From: Chitinispirillum sp.
Lineage (GTDB): Bacteria > Fibrobacterota > Chitinivibrionia > Chitinivibrionales > Chitinispirillaceae
Reading direction: 5' to 3'
DNA length: 64,000 bases
Assembly (NCBI GenBank): GCA_007115975.1
Contig: SKJJ01000140.1
Span: forward strand, 1-64,000
The notes under the pieces are model-generated. The model was not told where the DNA came from, ran no database searches, and saw nothing but the letters and a program-made list of their open reading frames with translations. Shown in pieces: positions 44,965 through 54,645 of the stretch. The position numbers and the translations under genes are program-made. Each line of letters opens with the position of its first letter. Within the stretch, counting starts at the first letter, position 1.

Positions 44965-45904
44965 CAGAGTGATCCAGGACCTCTGGCAGGGGTATGGCAA
45001 GCTTTACCGGTTTGTGCTTAAGGGTGGAAATCACACCAGTGTAATAGCAAAGCACATACAATACCCTGAAGGCAAATCTAATAGTCGAAACCTATCTCAC
45101 CAGCGAAAAGTACGATCATATCAGGTAGAGATCCACTGGTATGAAAGGTGGGCTGGCAGATGTAACTCACTGTGCCGGGTTCCGGATCTCCTTGGGGTAC
45201 ATACTGAGGGAACAGAGATTATTCTTGTTTTGGAAGATCTCGATAGCTGCGGTTTCTCAAAGAGACACTCAACTGCAAACGAACAGATTGCAAAACTGGG
45301 GGTCAGATGGCTTGCAAACTTCCACGCGGCTTTCATGCAGGAGAGTCCTTCGGGCCTGTGGGAAACAGGAACCTACTGGCACCTCTCCACACGGCGGGAG
45401 GAGCTCAACAGGCTCAACGACTCTGAGCTGAAAACGGCCGCACACAAAATCGACCAAAAACTGCACAGCACTGATTTTAAAACCATTGTCCACGGCGATG
45501 CCAAACTTGAAAATTTCTGTTTCAGTAAAAACTGCCGGTCAGCTGCTGCTGTTGATTTCCAGTACACCGGCGGAGGTTGCGGCATAAGAGATTTTGCCTA
45601 TTTTTTGGACAGCTGTTTCCCCGAAGAGACCGTCGAACGAATAGCTGAACCTATGCTGAAATTTTATTTTTCCGAGTTGAAAAATGCGCTTGTTAAATAC
45701 GAAAAAACAATCGATACAAGCAAACTGGAGAAGCAGTGGTGGGAGCTTTTTCCTGTTGCATGGGCAGATTTCTACCGGTTTCTCAGGGGATGGTCCGGGG
45801 GAAGATGGAATGGAGGAAAATTCACCCAAAGACTAATAAAAGAGGTGCTAGAGGATTTGGGTGATGAAAATGATCATAAAATTCAGCAAAAAGAGCACGT
45901 GTGA
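44903..45904 (+). CDS. Aminoglycoside/choline-kinase-like phosphotransferase
   Basis: A 333-residue kinase-fold protein of the APH/ecdysteroid-kinase-like group. The catalytic Brenner motif is TIVHGDAKLENFCF near residue 195, and the metal-binding Asp is in AVDFQYTGGGCGIRDFAYFLDSC. An N-terminal lobe LYRFVLKGGNHTSVIAKHI holds the ATP-binding lysine. It would phosphorylate a small molecule or lipid-like alcohol; the substrate is unknown. The GTG start at 44903 is weakly supported; an ATG nine codons later (44930) is possible. It lies 3 bp from the epimerase-like gene at 45908 and is probably co-transcribed with it. Confidence 0.78.
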   Translation: MVKHLENFIMQCTGAEKISRSRVIQDLWQGYGKLYRFVLKGGNHTSVIAKHIQYPEGKSNSRNLSHQRKVRSYQVEIHWYERWAGRCNSLCRVPDLLGVHTEGTEIILVLEDLDSCGFSKRHSTANEQIAKLGVRWLANFHAAFMQESPSGLWETGTYWHLSTRREELNRLNDSELKTAAHKIDQKLHSTDFKTIVHGDAKLENFCFSKNCRSAAAVDFQYTGGGCGIRDFAYFLDSCFPEETVERIAEPMLKFYFSELKNALVKYEKTIDTSKLEKQWWELFPVAWADFYRFLRGWSGGRWNGGKFTQRLIKEVLEDLGDENDHKIQQKEHV

Positions 45905-45907
45905 AAA

Positions 45908-46786
45908 ATGGATACCATACGACTCTGCAATGAAATTGTCAAAGCAGATATCAAAAAAACCGGTGCTGAGCTTTGCAGAATAACAAATGCAGCATCCGGT
46001 AAAAACTATCTCTGGGATCCAAATCCCAAAATATGGCAAGGGTATGCGCCAATACTGTTTCCGGTAGTTGGGGCTTTAAAAGAGGGCTGCTACCTTCTCG
46101 ACGGAGAAAAGTATTTCCTTCCCCAACACGGATTCGCCCGCAACAACCCCGATTTCAAACTGATCTCTTCCTGCGATACGGTATCCTCCTTTATGCTCAG
46201 ACACAACCAAAGCACACTAAAACAGTACCCCTTCCAATTTGAGTTCATTGTCACTTACGAATTAACCGGTAACCGTATAGTTGTCGGGCACACCGTAAAA
46301 AACATCAACAGTAAAGATATGTACTTTTCCCTCGGTGTTCACCCGGCTTTCAGGTGTCCTGTTTTGGTGAATGAATACTATAGTGATTACTTCATAGAAT
46401 TTGAATATCCTGAAACCTGCTATACCCATGAAATCCATCCGGGGGGCCTGATCGGTGAACAGGCTGATTTGATATTAGATAACAGCAAAAAATTAGATCT
46501 TCACTATGATCTGTTCAGCAAGGGGGCACTTGTCCTTAAACATATCAAGTCAAAAAAGGTGAGCTTGTGTAGTTCCATTTCAGGCAAACAGATCGGGGTT
46601 GATTTTGAGGGATTTCCCTATCTTGGCATATGGGCTAAGCCTAAAGCCGATTATGTGTGCATCGAGCCCTGGATGGGAATCGCGGATTCGGTAGATACCG
46701 ACCAGAATTTCATAAGCAAAGAGGGGATTATTAGACTGGCGGCAAAGGATAGTTTCAATGCGTCCTATTCGATTACTCTGTTTTAG
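45908..46786 (+). CDS. Aldose 1-epimerase-like protein (LacX type)
   Basis: A 292-residue galactose-mutarotase-fold protein. Motifs are YLWDPNPKIWQGYAPILFPVVG, FLPQHGFARN (conserved His), VTYELTGNRIVVGHTVKN and LGVHPAFRCP (second conserved His), with the late YVCIEPWMGIADS carrying a Glu. The family interconverts anomers of hexoses or hexose phosphates. It is coupled to a small-molecule kinase immediately upstream, which hints at a sugar substrate for that enzyme. Confidence 0.85.
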   Translation: MDTIRLCNEIVKADIKKTGAELCRITNAASGKNYLWDPNPKIWQGYAPILFPVVGALKEGCYLLDGEKYFLPQHGFARNNPDFKLISSCDTVSSFMLRHNQSTLKQYPFQFEFIVTYELTGNRIVVGHTVKNINSKDMYFSLGVHPAFRCPVLVNEYYSDYFIEFEYPETCYTHEIHPGGLIGEQADLILDNSKKLDLHYDLFSKGALVLKHIKSKKVSLCSSISGKQIGVDFEGFPYLGIWAKPKADYVCIEPWMGIADSVDTDQNFISKEGIIRLAAKDSFNASYSITLF

Positions 46787-47199
46787 AGTACACGTCCTTT
46801 ACCTCCCACCAGACCTGCTGTCCAAAAAGACTGCCATTGTCCCTTTTATTTTGCATAAATCAGATCGTCAGAAATTCCGGCTTGTCTGTTTTCTTCAACA
46901 GCCTTTTTCGACAGCTTTATTCGTAATTCTCCTACTATCTGCGAATTCCCGATACGCTTGAGTGCTAATTCTTTCCTTTTTCCCGTTTTTTCTTCACTTC
47001 ATCTTGCAGGGCGATATATTCTAAATTGCGGGCCCTACAATAAATACCCCCCCCCACAAGTGTAGTAAAAAATCAGGCCCCCAACTATGCTCTATTATAT
47101 AGTGTCTAAACATTTTGACACATTATTGTTGTTTTAATTATATTGTTGGACGCACTGAAAACCTCTCGGTGTGCATTTAGTAAAAAAATGATGGATGTC
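46787..47199. other. Intergenic region before tRNA-Val
   Basis: About 410 bp with no convincing gene. A run of nine C residues lies at 47047-47055. The tRNA promoter is expected near 47100-47190, where the sequence is AT-rich, but no clear -35/-10 pair is assigned. Confidence 0.45.
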
Positions 47200-47273
47200 G
47201 GGCGTTTAGCTCAGTTGGTTAGAGTACTACCTTGACATGGTAGGGGTCACCGGTTCAAATCCAGTAACGCCCA
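47200..47273 (+). tRNA. tRNA-Val (anticodon GAC)
   Basis: The 74-nt sequence folds as a tRNA. The acceptor stem is GGGCGTT/AACGCCC, the D arm GCTC...GAGT and the anticodon stem CTACC/GGTAG, with loop TTGACAT reading GAC (valine codons GUC/GUU). The T loop is TTCAAAT, and one C-A mismatch lies in the T stem. The discriminator base is A, and CCA is not encoded. It lies upstream of thrS on the same strand. Confidence 0.95.
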
Positions 47274-47450
47274 TTTATCCTCCGACATGCTCCTCGGTTC
47301 ACCTCTTACCCCGGGGCACCGCACAGTTTTTACTGGCGGCATAAATAAAACAGAGGATGACAGTTTTAGCAAAAAGATCTTTGCGCCTTCATTAAAAATC
47401 GTGTTTGTCTGTTTGTTGTTGTAGCGTAAATATCTTGTTACGGAAAAAAA

Positions 47451-49355
47451 ATGAAGATCATACTACCTGATGGAAAAGAATTCCAGGCACAAGAGAATTC
47501 TACTGCATTGGATATTGCAAAAGCAATCAGTCCCCGTCTTGCCAAATCTGCAATTGCATGCACGATAAATGATGAACTAAAGGACCTCCTGACTCCTCTC
47601 AAGGAGGGTGACCGGATTGCCATCGTGACCTTTGATGATCCGCAGGGAAAGTCAATATTCTGGCACTCCTCATCTCATATCCTTGCCCAGGCTGTTCAGG
47701 AGCTGTTTCCTGAGGCCAAAATCGCTATTGGGCCTGCAATAGAGAACGGTTTTTACTACGATTTCGATGTGGAAAAGCCTTTTACTCCCGAGGATCTTGA
47801 GCGAATAGAAAAACGGGCAAAAGAGATTATCCTGCAGAAAACCCCCTTTTGCAGAAAAGAAGTATCGGTTGAGCAGGCGCGTGAGATTTTCGGCAGCAAG
47901 GGTGAAAAATTCAAAGTCGAGCTTTTGGATAACATTGAAGGTAACGCAGGAATCTACGAACAGAATAACTGGATGGATCTTTGCCGAGGTCCTCACATTC
48001 CAAACGCCGGTTACATCAAGGCATTCAAATTGCTTAATGTAGCGGGGGCATACTGGCGTGGCAGTGAGAAAAACCCCATGCTTCAGCGCATTTACGGAGT
48101 ATCGTTTCCAAAGCAGTCGATGCTTGAAGAGCATCTTAGGCTTCTGGAAGAGGCGCAGAAACGGGATCACCGCAAATTGGGCAAAGAGCTTGATCTGTTC
48201 TCTTTTCACAATGAAGGTGTTGGGTTCCCTTTTTGGCACCCCAATGGCATGGTAATTTATAATACAGTACTCGATTTTTGTCGCAGGGAACACATAAAAG
48301 CCGGCTATCAGGAGATTAAAACTCCCATAATTCTTAAAGAGGAGTTGTGGCACCGAAGTGGGCACTGGGACAAATATCGTGAAAATATGTATTTCACTCA
48401 AATAGACGATTCTGTCCATTCGATAAAACCGATGAACTGTCCCGGCGGCCTTTTGGTTTACAAAAACGCTGCCCACTCATACAGGGAATTCCCTATTAAG
48501 CACTGTGAATTTGGTCTTGTCCACCGGCACGAAAAAGCAGGTGTACTTCACGGACTCTTCAGAGTAAGGCAGTTCACTCAGGATGATGCGCACATTTTCT
48601 GCCTGCCCGAACAGATTGAGCAGCAGATTTCAGAAGTCATAGATTTTATAATGAAGATTTACCGCACGTTCGGTTTTGATCAATATCAGATTGAGCTCTC
48701 TACCAGGCCCCAGGAGTACATCGGGTCTCTTGAGATCTGGGACAAGGCTGAAAATGCCCTGAAAAGTGTTCTTGAAAACAACAACATCGACTACCAGCTC
48801 AATCCCGGTGACGGGGCTTTTTACGGGCCCAAAATAGATTTTCACATAAAGGACGTGCTCAACAGAAGCTGGCAGTGTGGAACTATTCAACTCGATTTCA
48901 GTATGCCCGAGCGGTTTGATCTCGAGTACACCGATGCAGACGGGGAGAAGAAACGCCCCGTTATGATCCACCGGGCACTTCTGGGTTCGATGGAGCGGTT
49001 TATCGGGATATTACTCGAACACTTTGGTGGAGCTCTTCCGGTGTGGCTCTCTCCGGTCCAGTGCAGGATTTTGCCTATATCAGACAAATATCTCGGTTAC
49101 GCACAACTGCTCAGAGAAAAGGGGCTCAGTGCGGGCTTAAGAATCGAAATTGATGACAGAAATGAAAAAATAGGTTATAAAATCAGAGATGCAGAACTAA
49201 AAAAGATCCCTTTCATGGCCATTGCCGGCGAAAAAGAACAGGAAACTGCAACAGTATCGCTGCGCCGTCATACTAAAGGTGATTTGGGCGCCGTTAGTAT
49301 CGATGAGTTTATCTCTGAGCTTGCCAGGTTGTCGGCTGCAGGTTTCCAGGACTAA
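47451..49355 (+). CDS. thrS: Threonyl-tRNA synthetase
   Basis: A 634-residue class II synthetase. The N-terminal TGS domain (LPDGKEFQAQENSTALDIAKAISP) is followed by the editing domain with HSSSHILAQAV and the conserved CRGPHIPNAG. The catalytic core has RSGHWDKYRENMYF, MNCPGGLLVYKNAAHSYREFP and the late GALPVWLSPVQ anticodon-binding domain. It is full-length. It heads the translation operon thrS-infC-rpmI-rplT-pheS-pheT. No T-box or tRNA-like leader was recognised in front. Confidence 0.97.
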   Translation: MKIILPDGKEFQAQENSTALDIAKAISPRLAKSAIACTINDELKDLLTPLKEGDRIAIVTFDDPQGKSIFWHSSSHILAQAVQELFPEAKIAIGPAIENGFYYDFDVEKPFTPEDLERIEKRAKEIILQKTPFCRKEVSVEQAREIFGSKGEKFKVELLDNIEGNAGIYEQNNWMDLCRGPHIPNAGYIKAFKLLNVAGAYWRGSEKNPMLQRIYGVSFPKQSMLEEHLRLLEEAQKRDHRKLGKELDLFSFHNEGVGFPFWHPNGMVIYNTVLDFCRREHIKAGYQEIKTPIILKEELWHRSGHWDKYRENMYFTQIDDSVHSIKPMNCPGGLLVYKNAAHSYREFPIKHCEFGLVHRHEKAGVLHGLFRVRQFTQDDAHIFCLPEQIEQQISEVIDFIMKIYRTFGFDQYQIELSTRPQEYIGSLEIWDKAENALKSVLENNNIDYQLNPGDGAFYGPKIDFHIKDVLNRSWQCGTIQLDFSMPERFDLEYTDADGEKKRPVMIHRALLGSMERFIGILLEHFGGALPVWLSPVQCRILPISDKYLGYAQLLREKGLSAGLRIEIDDRNEKIGYKIRDAELKKIPFMAIAGEKEQETATVSLRRHTKGDLGAVSIDEFISELARLSAAGFQD

Positions 49356-49380
49356 AAAATAATAAACCAAGGAGGTTTGT

Positions 49381-49983
49381 ATTAACAGATTTCGTATGCC
49401 ACAACGACAACAGGACACTACACGTATCAACACGGATATCCGTGTGCCAAACGTAAGAGTAGTAGCTCCTGATGGAGAAGCGCTGGGAATTCTTCCAACT
49501 GAAGAGGCGCTTGCCAAAGCTGAATCATACGGTCTTGATCTTGTTGAAATAGCGCCAAGCGCCACTCCACCAGTTTGCCGCATAATGGATTACGGGAAAT
49601 TCAAGTATGAAAAATCCAAAAAGGCAAAGGATGCCAAAAAGAAACAGCATATCGTTCATCTTAAGGAGATAAAGTTCCATCCCAAAACAGAAGACCATGA
49701 CTTTAACTTCAAGATGGAGCATGCGAGAAAGTTTCTGCTAAAAGGCGACAGAGTAAAAGCAACTGTAGTGTTCAGAGGCAGAGAAATAACGCATCTTGAC
49801 TTTGGAAGAGATATCCTGAAAAAACTCAACGGCTATTTGGAAGATATCGCTCAACTGGAGAGCGAAGCTAGGATGGAGGGCCGCAATATGGTTTCCAATT
49901 ATATACCTGATAAAGCCAAGATCAAGGAGTACAATAGGAAATTAGATATAGACAAGAAAAAATCACAGCAAGAGAACCAATAG
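49381..49983 (+). CDS. infC: Translation initiation factor IF-3 (ATT start)
   Basis: About 200 residues. IF-3 blocks premature subunit joining and checks the start codon. The N-terminal domain has [22 protein letters not shown]; the C-terminal domain has [20 protein letters not shown] and [12 protein letters not shown]-like sequence. AAGGAGG at 49369-49375 lies five bases before an ATT at 49381 and 20 bases before the first ATG (49396). The ATT, in frame, is therefore the start. Rare AUU/AUA/AUC starts are a conserved feature of infC that lets IF-3 repress its own translation. Confidence 0.95.
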   Translation: MNRFRMPQRQQDTTRINTDIRVPNVRVVAPDGEALGILPTEEALAKAESYGLDLVEIAPSATPPVCRIMDYGKFKYEKSKKAKDAKKKQHIVHLKEIKFHPKTEDHDFNFKMEHARKFLLKGDRVKATVVFRGREITHLDFGRDILKKLNGYLEDIAQLESEARMEGRNMVSNYIPDKAKIKEYNRKLDIDKKKSQQENQ

Positions 49984-49999
49984 AAAACGGAGCTACAGT

Positions 50000-50194
50000 A
50001 TGCCTAAGATGAAAAGTCGCTCAGCGGCAAAAAAACGTTTTAGTTTGACAGCAAAGGGCCATGTTAAAAGGAAAAAGGCCTACAAGTCTCACATCCTCAA
50101 TAAGATGAGCAGAAAACGGAAACGCAACCTTCGTAAAACTGCTTTGGTATCTGCAGATGTTGAGAAAAAAGTACGTTCAATGATCAAGGTATAA
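50000..50194 (+). CDS. rpmI: 50S ribosomal protein L35
   Basis: 64 residues, basic, with the L35 pattern [30 protein letters not shown]. It lies 16 bp after infC with GGAGC before the ATG, in the conserved infC-rpmI-rplT order. Confidence 0.97.
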   Translation: MPKMKSRSAAKKRFSLTAKGHVKRKKAYKSHILNKMSRKRKRNLRKTALVSADVEKKVRSMIKV

Positions 50195-50230
50195 AAAAGA
50201 ACATATTCTACTAATTAAAGGAGCATTCCC

Positions 50231-50578
50231 ATGCCAAGGGCAAAAAACCGTGTAGCATCACGTGCACGACGAAAAAAAATAATCACTCAGGCTTCCGGTT
50301 ATTTCGGAAAGCGTAACAGTGCCATCAAAACCGCCAAGGATGCGGTCTACAGATCGGGCGTCTACGCTTACAGAGACAGAAGACAGAAAAAACGCAATTT
50401 CCGTTCCCTTTGGATTATGCGTATTAATGCTGCGGCTCGTATCAATGGAACAACCTACGGCAAACTGATCTGTGGATTAAAGGAAAAAGGCATAGAGCTT
50501 AATCGCAAGAGCCTGGCTTATCTTGCAGTACATGAACCGCAGGCTTTTACAAAAATAGTTGAAACAGTAAAAGGTTAA
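50231..50578 (+). CDS. rplT: 50S ribosomal protein L20
   Basis: 115 residues, the standard length. Typical L20 segments are RAKNRVASRARRKKII, YRDRRQKKRNFRSLWI and INAAARINGTTYGKLI. AAAGGAG lies before the ATG. L20 often represses this operon by binding its mRNA; no such site was examined in detail here. Confidence 0.97.
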   Translation: MPRAKNRVASRARRKKIITQASGYFGKRNSAIKTAKDAVYRSGVYAYRDRRQKKRNFRSLWIMRINAAARINGTTYGKLICGLKEKGIELNRKSLAYLAVHEPQAFTKIVETVKG

Positions 50579-50590
50579 GGTAAAAGACTC

Positions 50591-51622
50591 ATGAGCCAGG
50601 AGATTAATCTGCACACACCGCAATCACTTGATAAGCTTCAGGAGACGGCCCTTTTAGAGCTTGAAGCCATAAAGAACGAAAGCAGCGCTGAAGAATTCAG
50701 GATAAAATACCTCGGCAAAAAGGGAATTTTACGACTATTACTTAAATCTCTTGGCACTATGGCTCCCGAGGACCGTAAGGTTATGGGGGCCAAAGCCAAT
50801 ACCATTCGTGCTCTGGTTGAATCAAAATTTCAAGAGGCTCACTGGCGCAGCAATACGGAGGATACCCGTGACAGATCATTTGATCCGGGCCTTCCCGGTT
50901 TTCCGTTTCACCAGGGAAGCCTCCATCCGCTTATGCAGATCCGCGATGAGATACGGGATATCTTTTCAAGCATGGGGTTTTCAATAGATTATGGCCCCGA
51001 AGTGGAAACCGATTACTACAATTTCGAGGCGCTCAACACGCCTGCGCATCACCCTGCACGCGATATGCAGGATACATTCTACATCGACGAATCGATCGTT
51101 CTAAGAACCCACACCTCCCCTGTGCAGATCCGTGTTATGGAGGGGCAAAAACCTCCCATCCGTTCCATCATGCCCGGAAGGGTCTACAGAAACGAAGAGA
51201 TCAGCTCCAGAAGCTACTGCCTCTTTCACCAGGTTGAAGGGCTCTATGTGGATGAAAATGTGAGCTTTGCAGACCTTAAGGGTACACTGCTTGCATTCTC
51301 CAGGAGATTTTTCGATGAAAAAACCGAGATAAAAATTCGCCCAAGCTTCTTCCCTTTCACTGAACCCAGTGTGGAAATTGATGTCAGGTGCTTTTTGTGT
51401 AAGGGACAAGGGTGCAGTATCTGCAAAAAAACCGGCTGGCTAGAAGTGCTGGGGGCTGGAATGGTGCATCCCAATGTGTTCAAAAGCGTGGGTATCGATC
51501 CCGAAAAATATACAGGCTTTGCGTTCGGTATGGGTATAGAGCGAATAGCGCTGTTAAAATATGGCATAGATGACATCAGGTTGTTTTATGAAAATGATGC
51601 CAGGTTTCTCCAACAGTTCTGA
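50591..51622 (+). CDS. pheS: Phenylalanyl-tRNA synthetase alpha subunit
   Basis: A 343-residue class II catalytic subunit. The N-terminal coiled-coil part is followed by the core FHQGSLHPLMQIRDEIRDIF, HPARDMQDTFY, LRTHTSPVQIRVM, PGRVYRNEEISS, and the C-terminal motif 3 FAFGMGIERIALLKYGI. It forms an alpha2-beta2 enzyme with PheT, encoded 39 bp downstream. Confidence 0.97.
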   Translation: MSQEINLHTPQSLDKLQETALLELEAIKNESSAEEFRIKYLGKKGILRLLLKSLGTMAPEDRKVMGAKANTIRALVESKFQEAHWRSNTEDTRDRSFDPGLPGFPFHQGSLHPLMQIRDEIRDIFSSMGFSIDYGPEVETDYYNFEALNTPAHHPARDMQDTFYIDESIVLRTHTSPVQIRVMEGQKPPIRSIMPGRVYRNEEISSRSYCLFHQVEGLYVDENVSFADLKGTLLAFSRRFFDEKTEIKIRPSFFPFTEPSVEIDVRCFLCKGQGCSICKKTGWLEVLGAGMVHPNVFKSVGIDPEKYTGFAFGMGIERIALLKYGIDDIRLFYENDARFLQQF

Positions 51623-51661
51623 AATCAATAACATATCACATAAACAGTTCCGGTAAAAAGC

Positions 51662-54052
51662 ATGAAAATCCTATATAGCTGGTTAAAAGATTTTGTCGAT
51701 GTGAAAGCTTCGGTTGAAGATACTGCTGATGCCCTTACACGTGCGGGCATAGAGGTTGAATCAATTGAGAAGATCACCATTCCTCAAGGGGTTACCGTTG
51801 CAAAAGTCATCGCTGTTAAACCACATCCCAATGCAGATAAACTTTCGTTGTGTGAAGTCAGCACTGGAGGGCAAGAGGTTGTGCAGATTGTTTGCGGTGC
51901 TCCGAATGTAGAAGAGGGAATGATTGGTGCCCTTGCAACGGAGGGGACCAGCTTTGGTGATTTTAAAATTAAAAAAACAAAGATTCGCGGTGAAGTCTCC
52001 AATGGAATGCTTTGCTCGGAGCAGGAACTTGGTCTTGCAGAGCAGAGCGAGGGGATCATGTCACTACCCCCCAACTACCAGATCGGTAAAAATCTATCCG
52101 ATTATATCGAGGAAGATGCAGTCATTGAGATTGAGATCACTCCCGACAGAGGGGACTGCCTCAGCGTGCGAGGAGTTGCACGGGAGGTATGCACTGCTTT
52201 CAACCTGCCGCTCAAAAATGGTGCAAAACGCCCTTCTGAAAACGAATCTCGCACGATCGATTCTGCAATCAACATTACAATTGAAGATCCATCCCGCAAT
52301 CCCCGTTATTTGGGAAGAATCGTGCGCAATGTCACCATAGCCCCTTCACCGGAGTGGATGAAACGCAGGCTCACTCTTGCTGGTATCAGGCCTATCAATA
52401 ATATCGTAGATATCACCAACTATATCCTCATCGAGTACGGACAGCCAATGCATGCGTTCGATTACGACAAAATTGAGGATCAAAAAATCACTGTTCGCAC
52501 CGCAGGCTCTGATACCGATTTCACCACCCTTGATGGAGTCCAGAGAAAACTTCTGGAAAACGATCTGTTAATCTGTGATGGCAAAAGAGCTGTTGCACTT
52601 GCCGGAATAATGGGTGGAGCAGGCTCTGAGATAAGCCAGAAGACAACCAATGTATTTCTTGAGTGTGCATTTTTTGAGCCCATCGGGGTCCGAAAAACAT
52701 CAAAACGGCTTGGACTATCAACCGATTCATCATACCGCTTTGAACGGGGAGTTGACCCTGCAGAGGGATTGGTTGATGCACTGGATACTGCAGCTGCGCT
52801 TATTCAGGAGTTATCAGGTGGCACTGTGGATGCAGGAAGGATTGATATCTACCCCCAGCCAATCAAGGAGAAGCAGATCACTCTAAGACCCTCCAGGGTC
52901 AAGCGAATTCTTGGAGTTGAGGTGAAAGCAGAGCAGATTGTTACCTATCTTTCATCACTGCAGATGGGCTGTGTTACCGAGGGAAAAGATTCAATACAAT
53001 GTACAGTCCCACTGTTCAGACACGATATCACCCAAGAGATCGACCTCGTTGAGGAAGTGGGCCGCTTATACGGTTACGACAATATTGATGTGGCACAGGT
53101 AGCACCGGTTTCACTTGTTCGCCCGGAATCGATAGTGGAGAGAAAACGGGACATGGCCCGGTTTTCCCTCACCTATAGTGGTTTCAATGAGATAATCACT
53201 AACAGTATGACCGGAGAAAAGAAGAACCATCGAACGGCACCTGACAAGAATCCTGTCTCACTGCTTAATCCCCTTAACCCGGACATGGCTCAGATGCGCA
53301 CGACTATGGCCCCAAGCCTCATTGAGACCGTCGGGTACAATCTCAACAGAAAAAACCGGGGGAATAAATTTTTTGAAATTGGCAGGGTATTCGAAAAATC
53401 CCTAACCCCAACATTAGCTGAAGAACGGGATATACTGGCCATAATCATAGAGGGAGATTTCTGGAGACACTCATGGAACAGCGCTCCCAGACAGTCTGAC
53501 TTTTTCATTCTAAAGGGTGTGCTAGAAAACTTTTCAGCACACTGCAAAATAGGTGCGCTTACTTTTTCGACAAGTGAGCAAAGTGGTCCGTTGTACGGCG
53601 GTGAATCTGCGCTTATCACGGGAGACTACGGAATCACCGGCTCTGCAGGTAAGGTATCCAAAGAAGTATGCAGCTTTTTTGAAATAAAATCTCCGCTCTA
53701 TTACGCACAACTGGACATTACCCAATGGCTTACAAAAAGGGCGGACCTTCCCGGCTACAAACCACTTCCCAAGTACCCCTCTCTTGAGCGGGATTTCTGT
53801 TTCGTGATGCCCGAGGAGCTTTCATCCACTGTTATCGGGCAACAGATCAGTTCAATTTCGCCCTTGGTAAAAAATGTAATGCCTTTTGATGTGTACCGTG
53901 GGGAAAAGCTTGGTAACGGCAGCAAAAGCATAACCTTCTCGGTCTCCTTCCAATCACAGGAAAAAACCCTCAGTGACAAAGAGGTTGAACGGATCTGCAA
54001 GAAGATTATCTCCACCATGGAGGTAAGACATGGTGCAGTTTTGCGTGACTAA
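51662..54052 (+). CDS. pheT: Phenylalanyl-tRNA synthetase beta subunit
   Basis: 796 residues, the usual bacterial length. The N-terminal tRNA-binding OB fold (VKPHPNADKLSLCEV, VCGAPNV) is followed by the B3/B4 editing region, the B5 domain (INNIVDITNYILIEYGQPMHAFD), the catalytic-like core and the C-terminal anticodon-binding domain (FPVSFQSQEKTLSDKEV-like ending). It edits mischarged tRNA-Phe and binds the anticodon. Confidence 0.97.
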   Translation: MKILYSWLKDFVDVKASVEDTADALTRAGIEVESIEKITIPQGVTVAKVIAVKPHPNADKLSLCEVSTGGQEVVQIVCGAPNVEEGMIGALATEGTSFGDFKIKKTKIRGEVSNGMLCSEQELGLAEQSEGIMSLPPNYQIGKNLSDYIEEDAVIEIEITPDRGDCLSVRGVAREVCTAFNLPLKNGAKRPSENESRTIDSAINITIEDPSRNPRYLGRIVRNVTIAPSPEWMKRRLTLAGIRPINNIVDITNYILIEYGQPMHAFDYDKIEDQKITVRTAGSDTDFTTLDGVQRKLLENDLLICDGKRAVALAGIMGGAGSEISQKTTNVFLECAFFEPIGVRKTSKRLGLSTDSSYRFERGVDPAEGLVDALDTAAALIQELSGGTVDAGRIDIYPQPIKEKQITLRPSRVKRILGVEVKAEQIVTYLSSLQMGCVTEGKDSIQCTVPLFRHDITQEIDLVEEVGRLYGYDNIDVAQVAPVSLVRPESIVERKRDMARFSLTYSGFNEIITNSMTGEKKNHRTAPDKNPVSLLNPLNPDMAQMRTTMAPSLIETVGYNLNRKNRGNKFFEIGRVFEKSLTPTLAEERDILAIIIEGDFWRHSWNSAPRQSDFFILKGVLENFSAHCKIGALTFSTSEQSGPLYGGESALITGDYGITGSAGKVSKEVCSFFEIKSPLYYAQLDITQWLTKRADLPGYKPLPKYPSLERDFCFVMPEELSSTVIGQQISSISPLVKNVMPFDVYRGEKLGNGSKSITFSVSFQSQEKTLSDKEVERICKKIISTMEVRHGAVLRD

Positions 54053-54064
54053 AAACTTTTCCTA

Positions 54065-54094
54065 TTGACAAAAACGGTGCAGGGATCATATAAT
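54065..54094 (+). promoter_or_regulatory. Sigma-70-type promoter after pheT
   Basis: TTGACA at 54065-54070 and TATAAT at 54089-54094 match both consensus boxes exactly, with an 18-bp spacer. Transcription should start near 54101, giving a leader of about 250 bases before the ZapB-like gene. Confidence 0.85.
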
Positions 54095-54100
54095 CGCCCT

Positions 54101-54350
54101 ATAAAATTGCATTGTATTAATTGTTGTTTTTAGTATATATTACTATAGATTTACCGCTCAGGTACGATATACTTTTTCGGTACCTGGGACGAAACGTTCA
54201 TTTGGGTTATACCGGCTTTTAATCCAGGCCATGTCGCCAACAGCACAGACAGAGCAGGCTGTGCGTGTGGAATAGCGGGAACAGTCACCTGAATGGTTAT
54301 TACACAACAGTACAAGTCATTGTTTAGTTTATCACAAAAAAGGAGCCGTT
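54101..54350 (+). other. Structured leader or possible small RNA before the ZapB-like gene
   Basis: About 250 bases between a strong promoter and a small coding gene. Hairpins are visible: CAGGTAC...GTACCTG (around 54156-54190) and GCACAG...CTGTGC (around 54244-54265). A long 5' leader or an independent small RNA are both possible. 6S RNA genes adjoin zapA in some bacteria, but no full 6S structure is recognisable here. Confidence 0.35.
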
Positions 54351-54614
54351 TTGTCTATAGAATTTCTCTCAGAGTTGGAAACCAAGATAGATGTGCTGAT
54401 TAAATCATTAGCTCAAAGCAGGGAAGAAGTTGTAACTATTAGTACTGAGTTTGAAAAGGCTAAAGATAGAATTACCGAATTAGAGCTTGAAAATATGGAA
54501 CTTAAGTCTGAATCAGAATCAATTCGCAGTGATGTTGATGTAAAACAGGATAAAATTAATTCTGCAGCGCAGCGTATACAGGATTTGATATCAAAGTTGG
54601 ACACGGTACAATAA
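54351..54614 (+). CDS. Small coiled-coil protein, ZapB-like
   Basis: An 87-residue, almost wholly helical coiled coil (LETKIDVLIKSLAQSREEV, ITELELENMELKSESESI). Its position directly upstream of zapA and its size resemble ZapB, a coiled-coil partner of ZapA at the division ring. Sequence alone cannot prove this because coiled coils are low-information. The start is a TTG with AAAGGAG five bases upstream. The gene is 31 bp from zapA. Confidence 0.65.
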   Translation: MSIEFLSELETKIDVLIKSLAQSREEVVTISTEFEKAKDRITELELENMELKSESESIRSDVDVKQDKINSAAQRIQDLISKLDTVQ

Positions 54615-54645
54615 ACGCACCGTAAAGGTAGTCAGGGGATAAACT

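Noticed and set aside
47670-48476. 268-codon open frame on the minus strand
   Set aside because: It lies wholly inside thrS on the opposite strand; the translation shows no domain and no ribosome binding site.
54260-54300. Similarity of AGCGGGAACAGTCACCTG to the 5' side of 6S RNA
   Set aside because: The remaining 6S structure would have to run into the downstream coding gene, and no closing stem was found.
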